In this document: in pieces, positions 32,015 through 41,748 of the stretch
How positions within the stretch are numbered: position 1 is the first letter of the stretch
Layout of the letters: each line of letters starts with the position of its first letter
Assembly (NCBI RefSeq): GCF_000219625.1
Contig: NC_018210.1
Coordinates: 1,736,001 to 1,800,000 of the forward strand
Origin: Zymoseptoria tritici IPO323
Lineage: Eukaryota > Ascomycota > Dothideomycetes > Mycosphaerellales > Mycosphaerellaceae
DNA length: 64,000 nt
Direction of reading: 5' to 3'
The notes under the pieces: model-generated
The model's input: only the letters and a program-made list of their open reading frames with translations
What the model was told of the DNA's origin: nothing
Databases searched by the model: none
Made by a program: the position numbers and the translations under genes

Positions 32015-32297
32015 GTCAAGATATGACTAAGCATGTCCTGCCTCTCTTTGAACACCGAGACGTACTCGAACCCACCGAACGATTGTAAGGTACTTTGGCA
32101 AGTCGGAAAGGTGTGGCAGACGAACGTCAAAAGAGCTCTGTTCAGTAATCAGAACCAAGGTGCAACGAAGTATAAATCGAGCTGGTGACATAGCTTACTT
32201 GACCTCCATCTGCCCGGCCCAAAGAGCTCTCCTCAACATCAACATCGTTGGCGAGCAAGGTCTATAGGGACATCCTCCTCTCAGTCGCACCGCCATC

Positions 32298-32867
32298 ATG
32301 CCAGAATACGACGTCCGTACCGTCATTCCCCTTTCTGAATCCCAACAAGACGCCCTCGCCGAAGCCATAACCCGCATCCACAGCACCAAATTCACAACGC
32401 CCCGCCTCTTCGTCAACGTCAAATTCACCGACGTCTCCAAGCAGCGGACCTATGTCGGTGGCAAACGGCATCAGGGAAACCACATCTTTGCCAATGTTCG
32501 TGTTGGGCCTTCGAGGACGCCGGCGGACTGGGATGATTTGAGTAAGCAGGTTGTGGGTGCTTGGGAGGAAGTTGTGCAGTCCGAGGGGAGTGGGAGGGAG
32601 TGCGAGTTGCAGAGCTTTATTATTAGTGAGTTGCTTTTGAAAGACGACTTCTGAAAATTTCGCTGACTTTCGCTTTTAGTGGGCGGTATGCAAGGCGGAT
32701 ATGAAGCAGGCTTCCCGATACCTCCGGCGGGAGGTGATGTGCAATGGATGCGAGATAACATGGAAGGCTTCAAGAAGAAGGCCGCAGATGGTCATGAAGG
32801 CTTCATCGACATGCTGGCGGAGATTGAGGAAAGAGGCTTGATGAAGGATGCGAACGGCAAAGCTTGA
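32298..32867 (+). CDS. Tautomerase-superfamily protein
   Basis: Exons 32298-32625 and 32680-32867 (54-nt intron, GTGAGT donor, TTTTAG acceptor) give 171 aa. The protein starts Met-Pro (MPEYDVRTVIPLS), and after Met removal Pro-1 would be the catalytic base of the 4-oxalocrotonate tautomerase superfamily. Region 10-110 has the beta-alpha-beta pattern with LFVNVKFTDV and NHIFANVRVG, resembling the fungal putative-oxalocrotonate-tautomerase (Tautomerase_3, cis-CaaD-like) family. The C-terminus is helical. Substrate unknown; cytosolic, no signal peptide. It was divergent from the kinase gene before the copia element separated them by 6.4 kb. Confidence 0.8.
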
Positions 32868-33018
32868 GAGTTCTGCAGGCTGTTTGGTATCGTATAATGG
32901 CATAGTGAAAGTTCGTATCATCAGTCTGCTTGCTGAGGAGCGCTTCAATCTGGTAGCATTTTCCGTGAACGCCGTGAACGCCGAAGTTCCATGGATTTGA
33001 TCGTCGTGTCAGGCTCAC

Positions 33019-33819
33019 TCATCCTTTGTGAATGCACCGGCCCCAAGCTGTTGTAACGTCAGTAATTGTAACAGTAGAATCATCAAAAAGCTGCGACTCA
33101 CCTGGAAGACCACATCCAAAGCCCACCAGTAAGTAGAGCAAGAAAATGACCACAACCGTCAACAATACCATCAATTTGACATTCTTCCACCACATCCTCC
33201 TCCTCAACCCACGACTCCTCACCCTAAAGTCTCTCGCACTTCCACCCAACCGATCCGTCTTGTCCACCAAAAGATCAATCCTCTCCCCTCTCTCCAGCAC
33301 CCGCTCAATGTTCTCCGTCATGATACCCCTCACATTATCAATCTCATTCTGCACATTCTTGAACGCATCATCCTGTCCAGCCTTTGTCGTGCCATACTCC
33401 ACCATCAACTGGCGCATCTGCGTATTGAACGCCGCCGCGCCATATGCCGGTAATGAGCTGAAACTCGTGCTCTCCGGGTTGAAAGTCGACAAGAACCGCT
33501 TCTTGATCTCGACCAGATATCCAAACGGTATGCGACGTCCGAGATCTGCTTTTGCTACGACCAGATATGTGAGACCCGCGCCGGAGAGGTTGTCAGGAGA
33601 GGCGGAGCTAGGCGCAGCATCGGCGATGTAGTGAATGAAGTTGTCGTTGTGGGTGTATGTGAGTTTCTGCGCGGAGTCGTGGGAGATTTTGGGGAGGATG
33701 ATCGAGGCGAGGTTTGAGGTTCCTGAGATGGCGCTTGTTGTATGTTCGGCGAGGATGGTGGAGTTGTAGGCGATGCAGGAGTAGAGGAGCGGCGTTGCAG
33801 GGGCGGAGCCGGAGGCCAT
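33019..33819 (-). CDS. VAMP7-like longin v-SNARE
   Basis: Exons 33819-33102 and 33047-33019 give 248 aa. The 54-nt intron (GTGAGT...ACAG) has no stop and a multiple of three bases, so the unspliced frame is also open. The spliced C-terminus reads GFGCGLPAWGRCIHKG, which I recall as typical of fungal VAMP7 proteins, and supports splicing. The longin domain spans about 8-130 (LLYSCIAYNSTILAEH...IHYIADA). The R-SNARE motif spans about 150-210 (NEIDNVRGIMTENIERVLER, with the zero-layer Arg, then RIDLLVDKTDRL). A single C-terminal transmembrane helix follows (VKLMVLLTVVVIFLLYLLVG). It should act in vacuolar or endosomal membrane fusion (Nyv1/VAMP7 role). Confidence 0.88.
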   Translation of the reverse strand: MASGSAPATPLLYSCIAYNSTILAEHTTSAISGTSNLASIILPKISHDSAQKLTYTHNDNFIHYIADAAPSSASPDNLSGAGLTYLVVAKADLGRRIPFGYLVEIKKRFLSTFNPESTSFSSLPAYGAAAFNTQMRQLMVEYGTTKAGQDDAFKNVQNEIDNVRGIMTENIERVLERGERIDLLVDKTDRLGGSARDFRVRSRGLRRRMWWKNVKLMVLLTVVVIFLLYLLVGFGCGLPGESQLFDDSTVTITDVTTAWGRCIHKG

Positions 33820-34203
33820 GGTCGTGTTCGTATGGCGGTCTGGCGATGGTGTTGTTATTTGGGTCTCGTTGACTCTTCGTGATGGCGGTGATGATCGGCG
33901 CGTTGATGCTGCCTTCCAGATTCGCGATGATTCTTTCCAGGTACCTCACTCACGTTACGTCAGACGCACGTGCCATAGAAGTAGCGCCGGAGACGCGGGG
34001 AGGGGTCTCCAAGTATGGGGAAGCCACGCGATGAGCTCCATTGCCCGAGGACAGTAACAGTCTCCTAAGCAGTATATCCACCAGGAGCGGCTCGTTGGGG
34101 AACACGTATCGACTCGACGTTCTCTTCCTTCCACCCGCATAAACACTACGTTCTCAGAACTCTTCTTCGAGGATAACACGAGCAATACACATATACAGAC
34201 AAC

Positions 34204-34547
34204 ATGGCGTGGGAACGATACATAAAGTGAGTTGCTTACCGCCTTCTCTTCCATTGCATCGCCACTGGATTTCATACTTGGGCCGCGAGCCTCATCTCCA
34301 CGATCCAACGAAGATGCCTTCTGCCAAAGCTTCGGACTGACATCTCTCCTAGCCGAACAAGCACAATGGTCATCAGCACGGCGGCTCTTGTTGGGTCTTA
34401 CTTCGCCGTACGCCACCGGCAGGACCTCGCCAGGAAGGCGAATCAAGGCACTCTCCACGTCGAGCCCGGTCACCGCTCTGGTATGACAATACTCTGCGTC
34501 TTCTGGCACGATCACTGCTAACACTGATGCCAGGCGGAGGGATCTAA
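34204..34547 (+). CDS. 54-aa three-exon microprotein with one hydrophobic segment
   Basis: Exons 34204-34226, 34353-34480 and 34534-34547 are joined by introns with GTGAGT...CCTAG and GTATGA...GCTAAC...CCAG borders; phases agree and give 54 aa. The product is MAWERYIN, then a hydrophobic stretch (MVISTAALVGSYFAV), a basic turn (RHRQDLARK) and a C-terminus ending HRSGGGI. I believe similar tiny proteins ending in this way occur across ascomycetes and may be mitochondrial inner-membrane subunits, but I cannot name one. The long minus-strand frame over the same bases is most likely an antisense shadow. Confidence 0.6.
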
Positions 34548-35008
34548 GCATGAGTGCGAGATGTGGGGAGGAAGGGAGGGTGAGAACTATGCGAGGATGG
34601 CTCTTGGAATTCTATATGTGAACGATCACTGAATGAACGGAACGGCTCGGGGCTGCGACTCAGGATGAACAGTATGGGTCAGCACCTCTGCTTCGAGGAT
34701 CGCAATGAAAGCACGGCATTGCTGTGGAGCAAGATTCTTTTGCAGTTGCTTGAATTCTACATTGGCAGAGAACCATGATGCTGATGCTGTCGATATAAGA
34801 TTCATCCGTAATTATGTCCAAGAACTACCCTTACAATGCATTCAGATCGAGAAAGCTCATAGCACCAATGCCAAACTTGCAAATGTAAATGCAAAAGGTC
34901 AAGCCGTCAACACATATGCCGCAATAACCAACCCATTATGCCCGCTCTCCAAACCATGCTCGTTCTGCTGCAACGCGAAGCCAAAAATGCTGAAGAAGAG
35001 TTCCATCA
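34548..35008. other. Intergenic region
   Basis: 461 bp between the microprotein gene and the stop codon of the TRP-channel gene, convergent arrangement. Probably both 3' UTRs. No other feature seen. Confidence 0.4.
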
Positions 35009-38000
35009 TTACTCCCGATCATTATCCCTCTTCAACTCCTCATCCGTAACAGCCGTTGATAAACCAGCAGCCGCCTCATCACGCTCCCTCGCGATCTCAA
35101 TGACCGACAACACCGAATCCGGAGACGCAGTCTCCACTCCGCCGACCATTTGCTCCCTCGCCAACGCCTGCGTCGCCAACTGCTGCGTCTGAAAATCCCC
35201 TTCGCTCGTAGAAGCCGTCTTCCCGCCTCCACTCAACGGCCGATCTTTCTTCCCAGTCCTGACCGCAGTCTTCCTCGGACTCTTCCTCGACTTCGCGTCA
35301 TTGCCTCCGATCCTTCCGATCGGCGTCTTGGGTGCTTGCCAACCACTTCCGCTCGGACCAAAACTACCCGTCACCGCAGGCTCAATCTTCGGCCTGAGAG
35401 GTTTGGTGTGTCGACCGCCAGCAACACCAATCGGCTGCGACCCACCGGCCGAGTCCGCGGCTTCACTGTCCCGTCGTGAGCCACTGTTGGCATTCTGCGT
35501 CATGTCTTTAATCTCCTTCAACACCTCCCGGAAACCTTCCTCAAGCGTATGCATCCTCGCCAGCATAATGCGATTCACCATTCCCTTCTCCTCATCCTCT
35601 GTACGACGTCGATCTTCCTCTTTCTGCCGCTGCAAGTCGCGCTCGCGCATCATCTGCTCGCTGAAGGAGGCCGGGAAACCGGAGATGCCTCCCGCGTCGA
35701 TGCCGCCGCCGGAAGGACCCCATTTGTTGTCGCCGATCTCGCTGGCGAGGTCCAGAGCGCGGGCGTTGAAGGACGGGTTGCGGTGAGCTTGGCGTGGAGT
35801 ATCCATAAATGTAAGACCTCTGGTTGCTGGTGCTGTTTGTTGTCGTGTGGGCGCGATCGGACGAGGCTTGACTTGCGGTGCCATTTTACGGAGTGGCGTG
35901 CTTGCCCCGGCCATGAGAGCTCGTGCTGGAGTTGTAGTGCCTGTGTTTCCACCGCTGACGGGTCTAGAAGTTGCAGCACGAGCATTCCGTTTCGGGTTGG
36001 AGACGGATGAATCGTAGTCGACTTGAGGGGCGAAGATCATGGTGCCGCCGGAAGCTTGTCGTTTGTGAGCGCGCGGCTGTTTGTTGTGAAGATGAGTGAT
36101 GCCATAGCCAGCTCTGGGAATATCTGGCGAAGCTTGCAGTCGGGCACGGGCAGCATGAGACATATTCAAGAGCGGTGCGGCCGGCGTATGGAAGTATTCA
36201 GACTCGCTGTCGTCCGCAGCTGTCCTGTTTTTGATGGATACGGCGCTTTCACCCATTCCAGGAGTATGGCTGTCCGACTCGTCATTAATCTCATCATCGC
36301 CGTCGGCCTCCGTGTCGTGCGGAAGCGTTGCCGTGCTATTCTCGATCTCAGATTCCTCCTCGATCATGAATGGCCTGCGAAGGGATGAGAATCCACGTCT
36401 TTCGCCATCACTCGCGACACTCTTCGTCGCTGTGGAGAAGTCTCTAGATTGCATGATCTTGAGTCTTTCCGCGGTTGCTGCTCTTTTGAAAGTGGGCCTT
36501 CGATGCTCTAGCCTCTCCAATACACTTCGAGGCTGTTCCATCGGAGGACTGGCACCACCCTCAATATCAGCATTATGCATCCATTTGTCGACAGCGGTGG
36601 GACCATCCTGCTCCATCTCGCGAGTGGTGGTGCGGACTGTGTCACCGCGAAATGGCCTTCGGAAAACCTCATCGAGTGCTCGATCTTTGCGGAAGCTGAT
36701 GACCGAAGGCTCTCGCAGGCGATGATTCGGAGTGTACAGCTCGGGCGCCTTGCTGAAAGCTGCAGGCTGCTTCTGATGGATCTGCGTCCTCTCGATCAAT
36801 TCCGTCGGTGCGTATCCGGTCCTTGCCATGATCATACGCTCGTAGGAGAAGATAACAAAGAGGATGGGAAAGTGCGTTGCCTTGATGATCGTGCGGTTCA
36901 GTCGAACATATTGACGCAACGGCATCAGGAATCGAAAAGGGCTGAGAGCCCAGCCGATGATGTTTGTAGGCGCCACATAGCTGAACAGAGCATCCGACTT
37001 GACCATGGAGATTGTGTTGACCGCGAATAGGAATTGATGCTCCTCCTCGGCGTTCTTCACAATAGCCATGAAGCTGTTGGTCAGGACAGTAATCAGTATT
37101 GTCACAATGAGGAAGTGACATATCGTGAGGAAGATCGACATGATGGCCTTGCCCAACAGATTGTATCCATCCCAGCGATCCCACACAGCAGGCGTGAAGC
37201 CCATGAGAATCTGGAAGAGAGAGTAGGCCACGCCTCCAGCGTCTGTCTTCTCATCTGCGAACGAGAGGGACAAAGCGACGAAGAAGCCGGAGCAGCAGAT
37301 GACAATCAGCACCAGGACGGCCATGAGGTCCTGGGCCATCAACCGGAAAGCGATGAGCAGCTGGGAGAAGTAGCGATAGTGATCCAGAACGCTGAACAAT
37401 CGTGGGAAGAGCAGAATCGCGGTCGATGCCAGCACGTCGTATGCAAGGCTGGCGATTCGATGTTTTCCTTGCTCAGCAATGACGACTCCATAAAGACGCA
37501 GGCAGTAGTAGGCAACGAAGAGTCCCAAAATACCCAAGTCAAAGGCATTCCAGAAGCTGAGGATATAGAGTCCGAATCCCTGCTCAGTGAAACCAACGAC
37601 CTCGTCGAGCATGTATCCGATGCTCCAGAACCAGAACAGCACTTCAAGTGGCGTGATTTCAATGCTGCGGTCTACGAGGACCGCGATGAAAAGTCCAAGC
37701 ATGGTCGCAAAGCTCAGCGTGCTGAATACTTGCCTGTAGCGTGGAACTCGAAGACGACTCAGTTTGAATAAGGAGGCCTCTCGAGGGTTGTAAAGCGTTA
37801 CTGTTCGCCGAGTGAACGTCGGTCCGGGTGTCATCTTGGTGGTCTTGCCGGCATGGCTCTTTCGCGAGAGAACCGCACCTGCAGGTAAAGCCGCTGGATC
37901 GTGGTCACCAGACGTTCCATAGCTACGTCCACGAGACGGTGCATTCGGCCGGCGTTGACGCCTGTGCAGATTGTCTGCTTCAGAGTGAAAGACGATCGTT

Positions 38001-38899
38001 CCAGCCCAAATGGCTTCGAGATGCTGAACGACCAGAGGATGTGCCAGGAAACGCTTCGCCTCTGCGCGGATAGCAATCTCAATCGTACTTACCCTTGCCA
38101 CACGTCCTTGAGATCTGCGAGCCTGCAAGTCCGCAGTAAGAGGTGGAGTCCCAGTCGGTGGAGACATGATTCCTTGCAGAGGATCGAAGTCGTACGAGAG
38201 AGAATCGATCAGTTCCCGTGTGGAGAACTCTCTCAACAATCTCATCGCCAACAATTCGCTGATCGCAGCTCTGGTCTTGGACACGCCGACATTACCGGGC
38301 TGTGCCTGGCCTTCCTTCTGAAATTGCAAGCAATTCGCAATCAATGCACACAGCGTTGCACGATTGAAGTGGTCCGCTCTGATCTGACCTTGAATAGGCT
38401 TGACCAGGAATTGGCTGATCTGCGGGCTGCGCAGCTGGTCCCATGAGAGCGTGGTCTCGCATCTTTGAACAATTAAAAGACGTATAGCATGTGTGATGTT
38501 GTACAATGGCAGCCTGTCAAGATGCGGCGCCGAGAAGATCGGTAGCAGTGGCGTCTCAACGGCGTCTTCATCGTCTTCGTCCTCCTCGTCCTCCTCTTCA
38601 ACCTCATCGTCAAACTCTTGCTGAAAGTAGTCCGGAGCCGTGTTGGGTCGTCGTCGAGGCGAGTATTCTTCGTCATCGTCATCGTCTCCTGCCTCATCGT
38701 CGTAGTCTTCCGCAGCGTTCTGTCCCACGGCTCGGTGTCGTGATCGTTCGGGCGAAGCTGCGAATGGCGACCAAGCATCATTGTTGTTGTCATCCTTTTT
38801 CCTGCGTCCTCTGCTGATCGATCGAAAGAGTCTCAACATCTCATCGGTCGAGTCGGCAATCAGGTGCAAGGAGGTCCTGGTCCTTCTCAAACAATCCAC
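35009..38899 (-). CDS. YVC1: TRP-type vacuolar calcium channel, YVC1 family
   Basis: A continuous frame of 1296 aa; an alternative start 20 codons later (38839, MLRLFRSISRGRRKK) may be the real one. The acidic, disordered N-terminus is followed by the fungal YVC1 cytoplasmic domain (about 110-290: FNRATLCALIANCLQFQKE, LLREFSTRELIDSLSYDF). Transmembrane helices run from about 390 to 690, with the pore-loop region FQILMGFTPAVWDRWDGY near 560-575 and the last helix VTILITVLTNSFMAIVKNAEEEHQF. The C-terminal 600 residues are cytoplasmic and low-complexity, with an acidic cluster near 850 and a coiled coil near 1110. YVC1 releases vacuolar calcium on osmotic shock. A GTAAGT at 38092-38087 lies in conserved coding sequence and is not taken as an intron. 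Confidence 0.9.
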   Translation of the reverse strand: MDCLRRTRTSLHLIADSTDEMLRLFRSISRGRRKKDDNNNDAWSPFAASPERSRHRAVGQNAAEDYDDEAGDDDDDEEYSPRRRPNTAPDYFQQEFDDEVEEEDEEDEDDEDAVETPLLPIFSAPHLDRLPLYNITHAIRLLIVQRCETTLSWDQLRSPQISQFLVKPIQGQIRADHFNRATLCALIANCLQFQKEGQAQPGNVGVSKTRAAISELLAMRLLREFSTRELIDSLSYDFDPLQGIMSPPTGTPPLTADLQARRSQGRVARVSTIEIAIRAEAKRFLAHPLVVQHLEAIWAGTIVFHSEADNLHRRQRRPNAPSRGRSYGTSGDHDPAALPAGAVLSRKSHAGKTTKMTPGPTFTRRTVTLYNPREASLFKLSRLRVPRYRQVFSTLSFATMLGLFIAVLVDRSIEITPLEVLFWFWSIGYMLDEVVGFTEQGFGLYILSFWNAFDLGILGLFVAYYCLRLYGVVIAEQGKHRIASLAYDVLASTAILLFPRLFSVLDHYRYFSQLLIAFRLMAQDLMAVLVLIVICCSGFFVALSLSFADEKTDAGGVAYSLFQILMGFTPAVWDRWDGYNLLGKAIMSIFLTICHFLIVTILITVLTNSFMAIVKNAEEEHQFLFAVNTISMVKSDALFSYVAPTNIIGWALSPFRFLMPLRQYVRLNRTIIKATHFPILFVIFSYERMIMARTGYAPTELIERTQIHQKQPAAFSKAPELYTPNHRLREPSVISFRKDRALDEVFRRPFRGDTVRTTTREMEQDGPTAVDKWMHNADIEGGASPPMEQPRSVLERLEHRRPTFKRAATAERLKIMQSRDFSTATKSVASDGERRGFSSLRRPFMIEEESEIENSTATLPHDTEADGDDEINDESDSHTPGMGESAVSIKNRTAADDSESEYFHTPAAPLLNMSHAARARLQASPDIPRAGYGITHLHNKQPRAHKRQASGGTMIFAPQVDYDSSVSNPKRNARAATSRPVSGGNTGTTTPARALMAGASTPLRKMAPQVKPRPIAPTRQQTAPATRGLTFMDTPRQAHRNPSFNARALDLASEIGDNKWGPSGGGIDAGGISGFPASFSEQMMRERDLQRQKEEDRRRTEDEEKGMVNRIMLARMHTLEEGFREVLKEIKDMTQNANSGSRRDSEAADSAGGSQPIGVAGGRHTKPLRPKIEPAVTGSFGPSGSGWQAPKTPIGRIGGNDAKSRKSPRKTAVRTGKKDRPLSGGGKTASTSEGDFQTQQLATQALAREQMVGGVETASPDSVLSVIEIARERDEAAAGLSTAVTDEELKRDNDRE

Positions 38900-39695
38900 T
38901 CCACGTCGCGAAGACGAGGAAGATGTTCAGTTGCTGTGCTTTTTCCCGGCTCAGCACATTCACGCAGCACACCCTCCCACTCTCGTGTGACGGCTTCGAT
39001 TCCCTGCCTCGAGCCGGAGGAGCCACACACACAACACGTGAAGATAGCAAAAAGACGCGCACCGAAGAATGGGATTGGACGACACGGATCGGACCTACAT
39101 CGAGTATATACAAAGCAAAGGACCCTCCCTGCACATGGCGCCAGTGTACCGAGATAGAACTAACGCGTACTCGGCTAGCCAGAGAAATATTTAGTTCACC
39201 GCCTGACTCCATATCGTGCTTGCATCCTCTGATCGATCCAGCAGAATCTCGACAATCGCACATTGAAAGATGCCGTGCCTGTATGTGCGACGCATGCATC
39301 CATTCCTTGTCTCTCGTTCGCTGCATACAATCGACCAAAGCGGTGCATGTAATCGTCACGGATCTAGGTAAGGTAGCGCGCGTGGTATCGCGTATTATGA
39401 GGCGCATGACTAGCGCCGATCGTTCACCCCACGTCCAAACCCAAAGAGGTCTGCATTTCCTGCAACGAAATGAAGATCTCTACACCGAGGACATCTACCA
39501 GAATTCTAAACCTCACACGCCCGGCGGACAACACTCCGACACGGCACTCGACATTGGAGAAACTGACTTTCCTCCACCGCCAAGCAGCACACCGCCTCAT
39601 TGACTGCAGATCAGCAAAGAAATCATCTTGCCATCGAGCTCTCGACAGCTCATCACACGGCACACCTCCATTTCGGCAAGCTGCAGCTCGCCGCC
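38900..39695. promoter_or_regulatory. Divergent intergenic region, TRP channel / EIF1AD
   Basis: About 800 bp between start codons of opposite strands. Two long overlapping frames are present on opposite strands but contain no recognisable domain, so they are treated as chance frames. Confidence 0.45.
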
Positions 39696-40112
39696 ATGCC
39701 CAAGCCCAAACGAAACATCCAAGCTGTGGCCGAGGAGACCCTGACCCCACCAGAAACCCTCACAGCCGATCAGAAAATCGCGCGCGTCAAAGGTGCCGCC
39801 GGCAACAACCTCTACAACTTGGAGCTTCCCTCTGGTGAGGCACTTCTCGCAGAGCTGCCCGCCAAATTTCGCTCGACCATCTGGATCAAGCGCGGTAACT
39901 ACGTCCTGGTCGATGCTGCTGGACTCGCCGATCGTGGTAACAAGCTCGGCGGGGAGATTGTGAACATCGTGCGTGATGAGCGGACGTGGAGGAAGAAGGA
40001 ATTCTGGCCTGTGGAGTTTGCTGCTAAGAAGTCGACGTATCAGGAGACATCCGATTCTGAAGATGCTCCGAACCGAGATATGCCGCCTTCCGACTCCGAG
40101 GATGAGGATTGA
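39696..40112 (+). CDS. EIF1AD-type S1-like domain protein
   Basis: Single exon, 138 aa, starting MPKPKRNIQAVAEE; an upstream in-frame Met (39600) gives a non-conserved extension and is not used. Residues 20-100 form an eIF1A-like OB fold (IARVKGAAGNNLYNLELPSG, KFRSTIWIKRGNYVLVD, GEIVNIVRDERTW). The tail is very acidic (SDSEDAPNRDMPPSDSEDED). EIF1AD family members are nuclear proteins linked in animals to translation and 40S maturation; the role in fungi is inferred. The stop codon is only 6 bp from the stop of the convergent ALG3 gene. Confidence 0.88.
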   Translation: MPKPKRNIQAVAEETLTPPETLTADQKIARVKGAAGNNLYNLELPSGEALLAELPAKFRSTIWIKRGNYVLVDAAGLADRGNKLGGEIVNIVRDERTWRKKEFWPVEFAAKKSTYQETSDSEDAPNRDMPPSDSEDED

Positions 40113-40118
40113 TTGAAG

Positions 40119-41501
40119 CTACTCTGCTTTTGTATGCTCAGCTTCCACCTTCTGAGCTTCCTTTGGCGGATTGACATAATAGCTGGTGCCAATCCAAATG
40201 CTGAAGACCGTCACCGCGAGACTGCCGACGACCACTGCGGAGCTAGCGTTGGTACTTGGGTATACATTCCATGCCCACTCTTGCGCGAAGCAGATCGCAT
40301 AGATCATGACGACGCTCATTCCACTTCTCCAGAGGAGGAAAGGCACCGACCACGCGATGTACACGAAGAATTGGTAGTGCAGGCTTCTGGCGCAGAGACA
40401 GCCGATGATGAGGGATGTCAGGATGGCAGTAAGGGTGAAGTCTGGTGTCACTCTTGCTGCGATGCGTCTTAGTTCATCTTTGGAAGGTGGAGAGATGAGC
40501 TGTTCGATGGCTCCTCCGAGACTGACACCGGCAGGTCTGAGCCATCTCCCAACACCGAGGAGGTGAAGGAGGAAGACGTGGAGGATCAGCATTCCGTAGG
40601 AGAATGGTTTCGACAGGAATGTGGCCTCGCTCACGAATCTCCAGTTGACGGTCCACACGTAGAGGAATTGGCGGGAGAAATCGAACGCTCTCGTGATGTA
40701 GCTCCAGATCCCGCCCCAGATGAATGGATATGCGATTAGTGTCTGTCGTGGTCAGTGAAGTGCGACCCTCCAAATCTTCGAATCTTGATCTCACCTGCAC
40801 CTGCCCAATACTCTGGGCCTGATAAAACGCCCGATCCCTCCCCATTCCCTGCCAAAGCACCACCCCAATCGCCGGCAAAGGAAGCAACAAACTCATCTTG
40901 ACGCCCAACCCAACACTATACATCAACGTCCCAAAAGTCCACAACTTCCTCTGCCAGCACCAAATCGCAGCAAACAGAAAGAACACCGCCCAGCAGTCAT
41001 TAAATAACCTCAGCACGAAAATCGAATGCATTCGCTTGCTGAGACTCAACAGCGGGAAAATATACGGCGGCACATTGGCGGCTCGGTAGCATTGCATGAC
41101 GATCCAGAGGGTAGCGAGATAGAGACCTGCGAAGATGCATTGTGCGGCGAAGATATCGGTGCCGTTGGAGGTGAGGTAATAGAGGAAGCGGTAGATGTAG
41201 ACGTGGGCGGCGGGATAGACGAGGGGTCCCGTGTCGCCGGTAATTTTGGCGTAGTCGCGTTGGCCGGAGAGGTAGAGCTCGATTTGTTGCATGTAGGTGG
41301 ACCAGTCGATTTCGGTGTCTGTTGGGGGAAAGGGTGAGTATATATATTGAGTGAGGATATATATGAGTGCTGTTACGTACAGGGTATTTTGAGGATTACT
41401 GCTCCACACAAGACGGCGTCGGCGAGAAGTTGTAGAGGGGCGGTCCATTTCGTGGATTTCGGATCCGTGACGAGGCTCCACGCCTGCCTGAAGAGTGCCA
41501 T
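40119..41501 (-). CDS. ALG3: ALG3, Dol-P-Man:Man5GlcNAc2-PP-dolichol alpha-1,3-mannosyltransferase
   Basis: Exons 41501-41381, 41318-40795 and 40742-40119 give 422 aa, usual for the family. Junctions restore KIPYTEIDW (exon 1/2) and GQVQTLIAYPFIWGG (exon 2/3), both family landmarks. The luminal signature TEIDWSTYMQQIELY, then GDTGPLVYPAAHVYIY, lies at about 40-80. About ten hydrophobic segments follow, including LRLFNDCWAVFFLFAAIW, GVKMSLLLPLPAIGVVLW and LHYQFFVYIAWSVPFLLW. The enzyme adds the sixth mannose, the first luminal one, to the lipid-linked N-glycan precursor in the ER. The charged C-terminus (EAQKVEAEHTKAE) does not match the KKXX form of an ER signal. Confidence 0.95.
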
Positions 41502-41748
41502 CTTGAGAGGTGTGTCTGTTAATGATGCGGAGTTGTAGGAAGAGTGGTCGGTGGCATTGGCCCAATTTATTTTAAGCTTTCACTTGACCAGGGGTCGGAC
41601 CGATGTCCGATTCTGCAAGACATCTTTCACGATGACCACCAAGCACTGTAAAGATTGCTTACTTTTACCATTTCATTCATCCATTATCATCATCAAGCTA
41701 CCATACTGTTGGACTAGAGCTCGGCTGACGACCACGTCCAGACCCCCT

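Noticed and set aside
33955..34551. 198-codon minus-strand frame
   Set aside because: It covers a three-exon plus-strand microprotein gene with proper splice sites; the protein shows no domain and looks like an antisense shadow.
38087..38092. GTAAGT on the minus strand inside the TRP channel gene, a possible intron donor
   Set aside because: It lies within STIEIAIRAEAKRFLAHP, which I take as conserved YVC1 coding sequence, and the frame is open through it.
38841..39603. Long overlapping frames on both strands between the TRP channel and EIF1AD genes
   Set aside because: Both are in a divergent promoter region, have irregular composition, and show no recognisable motif.
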